Assembly (NCBI RefSeq): GCF_018863395.1
Contig: NZ_JAHKRR010000003.1
Span: forward strand, 434,001-498,000
Length of the DNA: 64,000 nucleotides
Direction: 5' to 3'
From: Sinomicrobium weinanense
GTDB lineage: Bacteria; Bacteroidota; Bacteroidia; Flavobacteriales; Flavobacteriaceae
Below, piece after piece: positions 18,104-27,128 of this stretch; the stretch's first letter is position 1; each line of letters begins with the position of its first letter. The translations under genes and the position numbers were made by a program. Below the pieces are notes generated by a model. The model saw only the letters and a list, made by a program, of their open reading frames with translations, made no database searches and was not told the origin of the DNA.

Positions 18104-19029
18104 CGATTACCTATATACATCAGGGCTTTCTCTCTGTCTTTGTCTAATTGGGCGGCGAGTTCTTCCACGGAATCGAAACGCACCTCATCGCGCAGCCTTT
18201 TCAGCATGTCTACCTGTATCTTTTGCCCGTAAAGGTCCCGGTCAAAATCAAAAAAGTGGATCTCTATGGATTTTTTTGTACCGTTCACGGTGGGGTTAAA
18301 ACCAATATTCATCATTCCGTAAACGGTTTGTCCGTTCAGTTCGCTTTTCACTACATAGACTCCGTTACCGGGTATCAGCTTGTATTTTTCCGCAATTTGC
18401 AGGTTGGCCGTCGGGAAATTGAGCTGTCGTCCCAGTCCTTTGCCTTTTACTATTTCTCCCGTAAGCATAAAATCATAGCCCAGGTAAAGGTTGGCGGTTT
18501 CCATATCTCCTTCGCTGAGGGCCCTGCGTATCTTGGTGGAACTCACAGAAACTTCGTCCACTTCTTCCACACCGATCTCCTCCACTTCAAAGTCGTAGGT
18601 TTCCCCGAACTTTTTCAGGTCATCGATCGTAGCGGTACGGTTGCGGCCAAAACGATGGTCGTATCCTATGATCACTTTTTTGGCCCTGAGCTTATTCACA
18701 ATAACATCCCTTACAAATTCCAGGGCTGTGAGCCTGGAAAATTCGCGGGTAAACGGATATATGATAAGCTGATCCAGGCCACTTTGTTTCAGTATGCCAA
18801 TTTTTTCATCCAGCGTATTGATCAACTTTATGTCTGCATCCTGCTGCAAAACCATCCGCGGATGCGGAAAGAAGGTGAAAATAGTCGATTTCAGATTATT
18901 GGCCCTGGCGGTTGAAATAAGCCTGTTGAGAATTTTTTTGTGCCCTACGTGTACCCCGTCAAAAGTACCTATTGTTACAACAGAAAAGCCGGTTTCACTA
19001 TCGTCTGAAAGTGTCTTCTTGATAATCAC
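18052..19029 (-). CDS. ribF: Bifunctional riboflavin kinase / FAD synthetase
   Basis: Makes FMN from riboflavin and then FAD from FMN; cytoplasmic, 325 residues. The N-terminal nucleotidyltransferase domain carries GTFDGVHVGH (21-30) and the flexible ISSTKIR-like motif (here SVSSTKIRRAL). The C-terminal flavokinase domain carries GKGLGRQLNFPTANL and the catalytic-loop region NGVYVVKSELNG. The start is GTG at 19029. The last 16 residues (after KALMYIGN: PSAPFGSTQEPPLG) do not belong to the family and are translated from a repeat block. They are probably a neutral tail. Confidence 0.95.
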   Translation of the reverse strand: MIIKKTLSDDSETGFSVVTIGTFDGVHVGHKKILNRLISTARANNLKSTIFTFFPHPRMVLQQDADIKLINTLDEKIGILKQSGLDQLIIYPFTREFSRLTALEFVRDVIVNKLRAKKVIIGYDHRFGRNRTATIDDLKKFGETYDFEVEEIGVEEVDEVSVSSTKIRRALSEGDMETANLYLGYDFMLTGEIVKGKGLGRQLNFPTANLQIAEKYKLIPGNGVYVVKSELNGQTVYGMMNIGFNPTVNGTKKSIEIHFFDFDRDLYGQKIQVDMLKRLRDEVRFDSVEELAAQLDKDREKALMYIGNRPSAPFGSTQEPPLGDR

Positions 19030-19085
19030 GAATAAAGATTTTTATTCAACAGTACAAAGTAACAAATTTTAATTTTCTAAATCTC

Positions 19086-19202
19086 ATATTCAGGGGTATA
19101 AAAAGACAGGAAATACGGGACAAACGTATCACAAATCGCTATCCTCCTCCATTTCTATCCCAAAAATATTCTTTACATTTACGAGTATATATCCCTGAAT
19201 AT
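19086..19202. repeat. 15-bp inverted repeat ending at the metallopeptidase start codon
   Basis: ATATTCAGGGGTATA at 19086-19100 pairs with TATATCCCTGAATAT at 19188-19202 (one mismatch, 87-nt spacer). The right arm runs into the ATG at 19201, so pairing would mask initiation. Confidence 0.55.
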
Positions 19203-22200
19203 GGAAAAACCTTTACTCTCTTTTATTCTTCTCTTTTTTCTGACGGTCTCGGCATATGCGCAAAAAACACCCTGGGAAAAAGCAACCCTCACCCATAAAC
19301 CTGCTTCATACCTACGGGCAGGCACCAGGGCAGAAGGGTTCCGGCTGGACCTTCAGTCCCTGAAGCAGGAACTGGGAAGCACATCTTCGGCCCGAACAGC
19401 AATGCGTAGCAGTGCCAGAAAAGTGATCTCTTTTCCGGCCAGGGACGGCCGGATGGAAGATTTTGAAGTCCGGGAAGTCTCTACGCTTTCGAACGGACTG
19501 GCCAGGAAATACCCGGGCATTCGTTCCTATTCGGGAGCTTCGGTAAAGGATCCTGGCACCCGGATACGATTTAGCGTGGACAAGTTGGGTTTCCATGCCG
19601 CTATTTATGGCAAAACAGACACTTATTACATAAATCCCGGCGAACAGGACAAGGACATTTACTTTATGGCCTCCCGGAAGTCTTTTTCTCCATACGACCG
19701 GGCTTTCGAATGCCTGGTCCGGGAGAGTGCAGAAGCAAATGCAATGGGGAGGAAGCTCTCTTCTTCCAAAAAAGGACCGGACGATGGAAAGATAAGGACC
19801 TTTCGCCTCGCCCTGGCATGTACGGGGGAATTCGCCCAATATCACATCAATGCAGCTGAAGCTAATGACAGTACAGAAGCCGTGAAAAAGGCCGTTGTAC
19901 TCTCTGCCATGAACACCATAATGACCCGTGTGAACGGTATCTATGAAAGAGACATGTCACTGACCATGCAATTGATCGACAACAACGACGAACTCATTTT
20001 CCTCGATCCGGATACCGACCGGATGACCAATGACGACGGGAACACTTTAATCGATGAAATACAGGCTATTATAGACAGTATTACGGGAAGCAGCAATTAT
20101 GATATAGGCCATGTTTTCAGTACGGGCGGTGGCGGTATAGCCTCTTTAAACTCACCGTGTACCCCATCCAAAGCCAGGGGAGTAACAGGAAAACCCACCC
20201 CGGTAGGCGATCCTTTTGCCATCGATTTTGTAGCTCATGAGATGGGGCACCAGTTTGGTGCTACCCATACTTTTAACAACTATTGCAATAACAACCGGAC
20301 CAACGCCACGGCCGTTGAACCGGGTAGCGGCTCCACCATTATGGCCTATGCCGGGATATGCCCGCCCAATATACAGAATAACAGCGATGCCTATTTTCAC
20401 GCTGTAAGCATTGCCCAGATGTGGGAAAACATCACTGCGGGGAACAGCACCTGTGCCACCCTCGAGAATACAGGTAACAATGCGCCTTCGGCAGATGCCG
20501 GGGCCAATTACACCATTCCTGCGGGGACTCCCTTTGTACTTACCGGAACCGCTACGGACCCGGACGGTGACATGCTGACCTATACCTGGGAACAGATCGA
20601 TAACCAGATCCATGGAGACTATCCGACCCCTGGTTTAGAAGGCGGGCCCGTATTCCGTTCCTACGCCCCGAAAAGCGAACCGAAAAGATACTTTCCCCGC
20701 TTAAGCGATATTCTTGCAGGTCATCTTTTCACAACCTGGGAAGTGCTCCCTGAAGTAAACAGGGAACTGAATTTTTCTTTCCTGGCCCGGGATAATCACC
20801 CGAACGGAGGCCAGACTGCCAGGGATGATATGCGCATTGCCGTAAGCAGTGATGCCGGGCCCTTTGTGGTGACCTCACAAAATACCGAAGATACGCTTAC
20901 AGCGGGCGATACCGAAACCGTGACCTGGGATGTTGCCGGAACCAATACAGGGAGTATTGCCGCAGAAACAGTGGACATCCTGCTTTTTACGGATGAAAAT
21001 TTCTCCGGTTCCACTATTCTGGCCTCGGCTGTTCCGAACAACGGTTCTGCCAGGGTCATCATTCCCGGAGGGATTGCCACCGATAAGGCCAGGATCATGG
21101 TTAAGCCTGTTAACGGTATCTTCTTTGCCATAAATACGGCCGACCTCACCATAGTGGAAAGTGATTTTGTACTGGATTTCCAAACCCTATCCCAAAAAGC
21201 ATGTACTACGGATGAGGCCGGTTATTCTTTTGTTTACCAAACATTTTCCGGGTTTGGTGAAGAGACCGGATTTTCAGTAACAGATGCCCCGGCCGGCCTG
21301 GATATTACTTTTTCCCCGGCTTCGGCCACCGTAGACGGCACGGAGGTTAATGTAAGTATTACGAATATATCCGATATCCCTTCCGGGGAATACGATTTTA
21401 CAGTAACAGGCACCGCAGGCAATCAGACCCGGGAAGTTCCGTTGCACTTACAGGTTTACGAAACGAACACCAACCCTGTGATCCTTACCTCTCCGGCAGA
21501 CGGCGCCGAAGAACTACGCCCCGCGCTCGGCATTGTACTGAACTGGGAAGAAACCCCCAATGCCGATTCCTACGAGATACAGCTCTCCACAGAAAGTGAT
21601 TTTACTTCGATCCTCGAAACCGCTTCGGTTGCATTTCCCACCTATCAACCCGAAAACCTGGAGAACGACCAGATCTATTACTGGAGGGTAAAACCCGAAA
21701 ATCCATGTGGTGACGGTACATATAGTGACCCTTTTTCTTTCAGCACCCTGACCACCGGGTGCAGTACCTATACCAGCAATGAAACCGTAGTTATCCCCAA
21801 AGCCGGAGCATCTACGGTAACTTCCTCTATTACCATTACAGACGACGATATCATTACAGGCGGAATTTCCCTCTCCCTCAACATCTCACATACCTATGTA
21901 TCTGACCTCACCATAAACCTGACCTCTCCCGAAGGGACCACTGTCCTCATCCTGTCGGAAATATGTGGTGAAGCGCAAAATATATCAGCCGTTTTCAGTG
22001 ATACGGGAGTGCCCATTGATTGCAATAATAATCCGGCGATAGGAGGGACAGTCAGACCCATGGAAGCCCTTACCGGTTTCAGGGGAGAATCCCTCAAGGG
22101 AACGTGGACCCTTTCGGTGACCGACAAACATGACCAGGACGGGGGAAGCATCAACTCCTTCAGCATAAGCAGATGCCCCACACCTGCCAACGACAATTTC

Positions 22201-22899
22201 CGGATAAAGGTTACAGACGAGTCCTGCAAAGGCACCAATGACGGAAAAATAGAGCTGCAAGCCGAAACCGCAATGCACTATCAAATAGCCTTCAATGGCA
22301 ACGGGACAAATATCTCCGAAGGCTTCACCGATACCTGGCAGGCCGGAAACCTGCAACCGGGAACCTATTCCATGTGCATCACCATAGCAGACAACACTAC
22401 ATACAAACAGTGCTTTGACGTCACTGTGGCCGAATCGGGCGACCTCTCGGTGTATTCCCTGGTCAACAACAGAACCAACACTGTTGAACTGCAGCTCAAT
22501 GGAAGTTCCCTGTATACCATAGCACTGAACGGAACAACGACGCAAACCACAGACAATACCGTATCCCTGGACCTGGCTTCCGGCAAAAACACACTTATGG
22601 TAAAGACCGATAAACCGTGCCAGGGTATTTACAAGGAAGACATATACATCGCCCCCGATGATGTTGTTATCTATCCGAATCCTTTTACAGACAGTGCCCG
22701 TGTCTATATAGGCAGTAATATTACAGGAGATCTGCACATATCGGTATACACCCTTTCGGGCAGACTGATATGTGCTAAAAAACACTGGGACGTTTCCGAA
22801 GATATAGACCTGAGATTATCCTTCCTTTCCCCCGGGATATATTTGGTGAAGGTCCAAGGAAAGGATATTCGAAAGGTTCATAAAATCATAAAACAGTAA
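19201..22899 (+). CDS. T9SS-secreted reprolysin-like zinc metallopeptidase
   Basis: Protein of 1232 residues with a signal peptide (1-20). The catalytic domain carries the long metzincin zinc motif HEMGHQFGATH (346-356) and a Met-turn near SGSTIMAYAG, typical of M12B/reprolysin-like enzymes. Then come a PKD/cadherin-like segment (ADAGANYTIPAGTPFVLTG, about 430-460), Ig/Fn3-like repeats, a proprotein-convertase P domain (about 856-998, with SHTYVSDLTINLTSP and SLKGTWTLSVTD), and a T9SS type A C-terminal sorting domain (VVIYPNPFTDSARV to the end, about 1153-1232). It is predicted to cross the outer membrane by T9SS and act on extracellular protein. The substrate is unknown. Confidence 0.9.
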   Translation: MEKPLLSFILLFFLTVSAYAQKTPWEKATLTHKPASYLRAGTRAEGFRLDLQSLKQELGSTSSARTAMRSSARKVISFPARDGRMEDFEVREVSTLSNGLARKYPGIRSYSGASVKDPGTRIRFSVDKLGFHAAIYGKTDTYYINPGEQDKDIYFMASRKSFSPYDRAFECLVRESAEANAMGRKLSSSKKGPDDGKIRTFRLALACTGEFAQYHINAAEANDSTEAVKKAVVLSAMNTIMTRVNGIYERDMSLTMQLIDNNDELIFLDPDTDRMTNDDGNTLIDEIQAIIDSITGSSNYDIGHVFSTGGGGIASLNSPCTPSKARGVTGKPTPVGDPFAIDFVAHEMGHQFGATHTFNNYCNNNRTNATAVEPGSGSTIMAYAGICPPNIQNNSDAYFHAVSIAQMWENITAGNSTCATLENTGNNAPSADAGANYTIPAGTPFVLTGTATDPDGDMLTYTWEQIDNQIHGDYPTPGLEGGPVFRSYAPKSEPKRYFPRLSDILAGHLFTTWEVLPEVNRELNFSFLARDNHPNGGQTARDDMRIAVSSDAGPFVVTSQNTEDTLTAGDTETVTWDVAGTNTGSIAAETVDILLFTDENFSGSTILASAVPNNGSARVIIPGGIATDKARIMVKPVNGIFFAINTADLTIVESDFVLDFQTLSQKACTTDEAGYSFVYQTFSGFGEETGFSVTDAPAGLDITFSPASATVDGTEVNVSITNISDIPSGEYDFTVTGTAGNQTREVPLHLQVYETNTNPVILTSPADGAEELRPALGIVLNWEETPNADSYEIQLSTESDFTSILETASVAFPTYQPENLENDQIYYWRVKPENPCGDGTYSDPFSFSTLTTGCSTYTSNETVVIPKAGASTVTSSITITDDDIITGGISLSLNISHTYVSDLTINLTSPEGTTVLILSEICGEAQNISAVFSDTGVPIDCNNNPAIGGTVRPMEALTGFRGESLKGTWTLSVTDKHDQDGGSINSFSISRCPTPANDNFRIKVTDESCKGTNDGKIELQAETAMHYQIAFNGNGTNISEGFTDTWQAGNLQPGTYSMCITIADNTTYKQCFDVTVAESGDLSVYSLVNNRTNTVELQLNGSSLYTIALNGTTTQTTDNTVSLDLASGKNTLMVKTDKPCQGIYKEDIYIAPDDVVIYPNPFTDSARVYIGSNITGDLHISVYTLSGRLICAKKHWDVSEDIDLRLSFLSPGIYLVKVQGKDIRKVHKIIKQ

Positions 22900-23023
22900 A
22901 GAATCCCCCTCCCAATCATTCTCGATTTGAGATTAAAAAAGATTTTACGCATTTTAAACATCTCATTTAGAGAAAAATCACTATATTAGTCTCACCCTAA
23001 ATCCTAATCCTTCAACCTATCAA

Positions 23024-23107
23024 ATGAAACCTTTAAACATTTCTATTGTTATAGTTTTCATCTACCTAATAAGGCAAATAATTCCACAAATTTATTTACC
23101 CCCTTAG
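23024..23107 (+). CDS. Possible 27-residue hydrophobic peptide
   Basis: ATG to TAG frame encoding a strongly hydrophobic segment (ISIVIVFIYLIRQIIPQIYL). It could be a small membrane peptide or the remnant of a signal sequence from a lost gene at the junction of the AT-rich insert. There is no independent support for expression. Confidence 0.2.
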   Translation: MKPLNISIVIVFIYLIRQIIPQIYLPP

Positions 23108-23112
23108 TTTTG
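23105..23112 (+). promoter_or_regulatory. Possible -7 box for the AT-rich three-gene cassette
   Basis: TAGTTTTG fits TAnnTTTG but lies 155 bp before the first start codon. In AT-rich DNA a chance match is likely. Confidence 0.25.
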
Positions 23113-23266
23113 TTGTGACAAAATGCCCCCAACTACTTACCGAAGAGCCCACCTGTTAAACTCTCTCTCCCTCCCCCTATTATTAATTTAGCAGTTGAAA
23201 ATATTTTCTCTTCACAATTATGAATTTTCCATAATCTTAATACATCTATGCTAAAATACTCATATT

Positions 23267-23929
23267 ATGAAAAAAAAAGCAAGTATTTTTTCTACAACCT
23301 TTATTGTTTTTGTTTTGTGCATTTTAGTTCTTACTTTATCCAGTAAGGACCCATCGGATGACATTTTCGGACCGAGTACTCCTTGTGGTGAATTAGCTGG
23401 AGATGAAGTATATATACAATTAAATTTTGCACAACCGCAAGCATTTAATCAATATAGACAATCATCCTACCAAGGATTTATTCCAACACCTGACGTAAGA
23501 ACTTCAGGAGGACCAGCAGGCTCTTTAAATGACAATGATAAATATTACTGTAAAGTAACCGTGACTACCCCACAATGCACTGATTGGCTTTGGGAAAGAA
23601 TTTTGAGTAATGACAATCATTATGGATCGGGAAAAATGAAAATTACGATCCCACCAGACGGATATGATGCTAATATAGAAGTTTCTTATTATGAAACTTT
23701 TGACGACCCCTACAACTCTCATGATTTTAATAAAGGTAGTTCTTACGGTACAAGATTAGTTTATAAATTTGAACAGCTATATCTGAATGGATGGTCGGGA
23801 AATATTCCTCAACCAGTAGAATTATATCCTACCCATCTTGATAAGACGATAAACGACCCGACAAGTAAATATCCCACTTTGCGAGATTACAATACTGTAA
23901 ATGATATCATTGATGAATATAGAAATTAA
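23267..23929 (+). CDS. Exported protein of unknown function, first gene of AT-rich cassette
   Basis: Protein of 220 residues. A single N-terminal hydrophobic helix (about 8-25, TFIVFVLCILVLTL) follows a basic start, so it is either a signal anchor or a poor signal peptide. There is no normal lipobox. The exported part is rich in Tyr, Asp and Asn, contains three cysteines (STPCGEL, KYYCKV, TPQCTDW), and has likely beta strands. Codon use is strongly AT-biased, unlike the metallopeptidase upstream. It is 23 bp from the next gene. I do not recognise the family. Confidence 0.7.
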   Translation: MKKKASIFSTTFIVFVLCILVLTLSSKDPSDDIFGPSTPCGELAGDEVYIQLNFAQPQAFNQYRQSSYQGFIPTPDVRTSGGPAGSLNDNDKYYCKVTVTTPQCTDWLWERILSNDNHYGSGKMKITIPPDGYDANIEVSYYETFDDPYNSHDFNKGSSYGTRLVYKFEQLYLNGWSGNIPQPVELYPTHLDKTINDPTSKYPTLRDYNTVNDIIDEYRN

Positions 23930-23952
23930 AAATCACCCTAAAAAAGGAAATC

Positions 23953-24771
23953 ATGTTTAAAAAGAAATTTATTTATACATTCTTTATTCTTATTTCAATC
24001 CTAACTTCATGCCAAAATGATCTAAATGTAGAAGATGATACTACTTCTATTTCCGAAAATGGACATGAAACAATGTCTATTGTAGATTATTATACCAATG
24101 GATTTAAAAATGCTCCGGGAAGTATTTTATTACAATCTCAAGAATACCTAACTAGTTCAAAATCTCATAACCCTAATTTAATTTCTATCTCGGAAAGTAA
24201 AAACAGAAAAAAAAATCAGCATAAATCAAAAAATTTCTCAAAAATTGAATTGTCAGACGGTGATAAAAACACACTGAATAAGGCTTCTTCTCAAAAAGAA
24301 ATGTCGAAGTTATTTGGAAATAATCTCAATTATAAAATAAGAGAGAATTATTCCACCAAAGAAGATATAAACACCTCTGAAAAAGAAGCTATATATGTTC
24401 CTGAAAAATTAAAAGTTACTTTTTCTTCAGATAAAATCCTAAGTCCTCAGACTTCCTTTTCTTGGAACGTAGACCCTAAGAACGAAGAAATTGTTGTATA
24501 TATAGTATATGACCCATTAGTCCAATCTGATGTTAATTTTGCTTGGGATAACAAAGGGAGAGTTGTTAAAATGTTTTTAGTCCAAGACGAAAATGGCAGT
24601 TATTCATTTTCATATAATGATTTATACCGTCTTCCTAATGAAGGCACTGTGACTGTTCACATTGCCAGAGGTAATTACAAAACAATAGATTCCAAGGGCG
24701 ATGAAAACCTCTCAATACTTGCTTTCACAAAGATAAGCAAAGATCTATTAGTCCAAATACAAGAAAGATAA
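23953..24771 (+). CDS. Lipoprotein of unknown function, second gene of AT-rich cassette
   Basis: Protein of 272 residues. The signal peptide ends in the lipobox ILTSC (Cys20), followed by QNDLN. A Lys/Ser/Asn-rich linker (about 70-130) leads to a C-terminal beta domain starting at YVPEKLKVTFSSD and containing SFSWNVDPKNEEIVVYIVYDP and NEGTVTVHIARGNYK. The layout resembles flavobacterial lipoproteins of unknown role. Its position directly before an Lnt-like acyltransferase suggests it may be a dedicated substrate; that is inference. Confidence 0.72.
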   Translation: MFKKKFIYTFFILISILTSCQNDLNVEDDTTSISENGHETMSIVDYYTNGFKNAPGSILLQSQEYLTSSKSHNPNLISISESKNRKKNQHKSKNFSKIELSDGDKNTLNKASSQKEMSKLFGNNLNYKIRENYSTKEDINTSEKEAIYVPEKLKVTFSSDKILSPQTSFSWNVDPKNEEIVVYIVYDPLVQSDVNFAWDNKGRVVKMFLVQDENGSYSFSYNDLYRLPNEGTVTVHIARGNYKTIDSKGDENLSILAFTKISKDLLVQIQER

Positions 24772-24810
24772 AATATACGCTTACAAATGGGATAATTAAA
24801 TATCTCCAAA

Positions 24811-26319
24811 ATGAATAGCAGCCTATTACTTATTAAATCTAACAACTGGAATACCCCGAGAGGATTATTCCAGTTGTTATCTATATTTTGCTTCCTGACA
24901 TTAATCTCTTTTTTTGCTTGGAATTATTTTGGTTTACTTTTTATAATTTTCCTGATCCTCATATTTTTTCATATACACCACTGTGAAAAATTAAGACTTA
25001 AAACCTTCTTTATCAGGACAATACTGCTAATTTTAGCTTGGCAATTTGGAGCTTTATTTTGGATGCTAAATATCGATAAAGGCATATTAGGTTTAATAGC
25101 AAATATTATAATGTATGTATCCATTTTTGTTATTTTCTTCTACATAAAAAAGCACATAAAACCAAGTACTTTTAGTTTTATTCCTTTTTGGCTCTCATTT
25201 GAATTATTTTTAAACATGTACCATTTTTCTTTTCCATGGTTAACATTGGGAAATTTATTTTCTTCACAAATATATCTAATCCAATGGTATGATATATCAG
25301 GAGTTCTTGGAGGTAGTCTATGGATTTTGTCTATTGCCTACTTTCTTTTTACAGGACTCTTAAATAGGAGCAAAAAAGGCTACATTATTTTTATATTAGT
25401 ATTAATTATTCCTCCTCTATATTCTTTTACACAATTAAACCGATATAACAACAAATCCCATAATAAAACAGAAAAAATAGTAACTTATAATAATCAATAT
25501 GATCTTCCTCATCGTAGCAATGATGGATTAGCAATAAATATTTTAAAAAAAGTAGACCCTTCCTCATCTTATAAAAGTATCATAATCCCAGAACAAACTT
25601 TTAGAGGATTCCTCCATAAAGATTACCAAAAAACATTAGCATATCAATTTTTTCAGGATTATCTAAATAAAGGGGTTTTTGAAAATATAGTTCTAGGGGC
25701 TACAGGAAGAATAAAAAAAGGAATTCTCGTTAACTCAGCATTGATTATGACAAAGGATACCAGTTACTACAAAAACAAAAAAATCCTAGTTCCGTATACT
25801 GAATATATATTTCCAATTTTACATCCTTTCTTCAAAAAAAAGTTTTATAGAGCAGATACAGAAGATTCGGAAACACAAATTATTAACCAATTAAGAATAG
25901 CTCCTATAATTTGTTATGAATCTATATATCCTTTTTATGTTGCAAATAAGTCTAAAAATGTTACTTACATTTATGTTCTATCGAGTGAAAAATTTATGAA
26001 TGATAATCAATACGGGAAAACCCAATATGATCGTATAATAGCTCTTAGGGCCATTGAGAATGGAAGGCCAATCATTAAAGCATCTAATAATGGTAATTCT
26101 ATGGCAATCCAAACAAATGGGAATATAATTCAAAAAAGTAGCAAGGAATTAAACTACATAAGCGTACCCAAAACCAATTCAGGTAATACTTTTTGGAATA
26201 AATATGCTTATAAAATTACCATCATCATCATCGTTCTATTATCTATTCTATGCTTTTTTCCAAAACTCGAAAAAATTTTAAAAACAAAAAACATTGCTAA
26301 TATGATTTATCGCAAATAA
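24811..26319 (+). CDS. lnt: Apolipoprotein N-acyltransferase-like protein (Lnt family)
   Basis: Protein of 502 residues. The N-terminal 210 residues hold about six to seven membrane helices. A periplasmic nitrilase-fold domain follows, then a final helix (ITIIIIVLLSILCFFP). Lnt transfers an acyl chain to the N-terminal cysteine of lipoproteins at the inner membrane. All four key positions of E. coli Lnt have counterparts: Glu261 (IIPEQTF), Lys323 and Glu331 (KKILVPYTE), and Cys368 (IICYES). The N-terminal domain is divergent and the codon use is much more AT-rich than that of housekeeping genes, so this is probably an accessory, acquired copy. Whether the genome has another lnt cannot be seen here. 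Confidence 0.8.
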   Translation: MNSSLLLIKSNNWNTPRGLFQLLSIFCFLTLISFFAWNYFGLLFIIFLILIFFHIHHCEKLRLKTFFIRTILLILAWQFGALFWMLNIDKGILGLIANIIMYVSIFVIFFYIKKHIKPSTFSFIPFWLSFELFLNMYHFSFPWLTLGNLFSSQIYLIQWYDISGVLGGSLWILSIAYFLFTGLLNRSKKGYIIFILVLIIPPLYSFTQLNRYNNKSHNKTEKIVTYNNQYDLPHRSNDGLAINILKKVDPSSSYKSIIIPEQTFRGFLHKDYQKTLAYQFFQDYLNKGVFENIVLGATGRIKKGILVNSALIMTKDTSYYKNKKILVPYTEYIFPILHPFFKKKFYRADTEDSETQIINQLRIAPIICYESIYPFYVANKSKNVTYIYVLSSEKFMNDNQYGKTQYDRIIALRAIENGRPIIKASNNGNSMAIQTNGNIIQKSSKELNYISVPKTNSGNTFWNKYAYKITIIIIVLLSILCFFPKLEKILKTKNIANMIYRK

Positions 26320-26364
26320 TTGGTAGCTTTATTTTTAAATTTCAAAAAATGAAATTACCAATTA
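26317..26364. promoter_or_regulatory. 9-bp inverted repeat spanning the start of the Fn3-like lipoprotein gene
   Basis: TAATTGGTA (26317-26325, containing the Lnt-like stop codon) pairs with TACCAATTA (26356-26364, codons 3-6 of the next gene). The loop holds the ATG at 26349. It could modulate initiation, but AT-richness makes a chance palindrome possible. Confidence 0.3.
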
Positions 26365-27077
26365 ATAAATTTATTCTTTTTGAGAAGCTGAACAGGTTAA
26401 CATTAACCCTTGTTTTTTTAACTTTGTCCTTTACCATATGTTGTAATGACGACGACGGGCCAAGCACACCCGGAGCAGCTACACTTGTATTCCCGGAAAA
26501 TAATTCGGAATGCACTACCGGGATAGAGGTAGACAGTGTAACCAGCAGGGTGACTTTTGAATGGGAACCTTCCGAAAGGACTGATATATACCGCCTCAAC
26601 GTACAGGACTTGAACAGTGGCACAACAGAAGAGTATACCACAGAAGCGGCTTCCCTCGGGGTGGTTTTACAAAAGGGACACCCTTATTCCTGGACAGTAA
26701 CTTCTATAAGCAACGACATCCCGGAAACGACCCGGAGCGAATCCTGGAAATTTTACAATGCCGGAGACGGTACGGAATCATATGCTCCTTTTCCTGCAAC
26801 GGTTATTTCCCCGGAACAGGACGAAACCATTCCCGTAGGAGAAGGTTCTATTGCTCTTCAATGGGAAGGAAATGACATCGACGGGGATATCACGGCATAT
26901 GATGTATATTTCGGCAATGTCAATCCCCCGGAAACTGCAATCGCCGAAGACCTGGATGTTAGCATACTGGACGGTGTAAGTGTCAGCCCGAAAACGGTTT
27001 ATTACTGGAGGGTGGTCACCAAAGATTCCCAGGGCAACCGGTCAGAATCGGAGGTCTTTATCTTTAAAGTAAATTAA
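26349..27077 (+). CDS. Fn3-like surface lipoprotein
   Basis: Protein of 242 residues. A long N-region and hydrophobic segment (LTLTLVFLTLSFTI) end at Cys31-Cys32, followed by NDDDG, an Asp-rich stretch consistent with flavobacterial surface export. Two fibronectin type III-like domains follow, with paired ITSTSW-type features: FEWEPSERTDIYRLNVQD and HPYSWTVTSI in the first, and LQWEGNDIDGDITAYDVYFG and TVYYWRVVTKDSQGN in the second. GC rises back to the background level within the gene, so it marks the right edge of the AT-rich insert. Confidence 0.8.
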   Translation: MKLPINKFILFEKLNRLTLTLVFLTLSFTICCNDDDGPSTPGAATLVFPENNSECTTGIEVDSVTSRVTFEWEPSERTDIYRLNVQDLNSGTTEEYTTEAASLGVVLQKGHPYSWTVTSISNDIPETTRSESWKFYNAGDGTESYAPFPATVISPEQDETIPVGEGSIALQWEGNDIDGDITAYDVYFGNVNPPETAIAEDLDVSILDGVSVSPKTVYYWRVVTKDSQGNRSESEVFIFKVN

Positions 27078-27128
27078 ACGACCAGACTACAGCAGGCAAA
27101 GACGGTTTTGACCGCAGGTGGCCATACT

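Larger units (their letters stand above)
22900..23266. other. 367-bp AT-rich intergenic region at the left edge of the insert
   Basis: GC content falls sharply right after the metallopeptidase stop. It contains a 27-codon frame at 23024-23107, a possible TAGTTTTG promoter box at 23105-23112 and little else. No repeat family of the rest of the window is present here. Confidence 0.6.

Noticed and set aside
22900-26340. Genomic island with integrase and tRNA attachment site
   Set aside because: The AT-rich insert has no integrase, tRNA or obvious direct repeats at its edges, so a classic island cannot be claimed.
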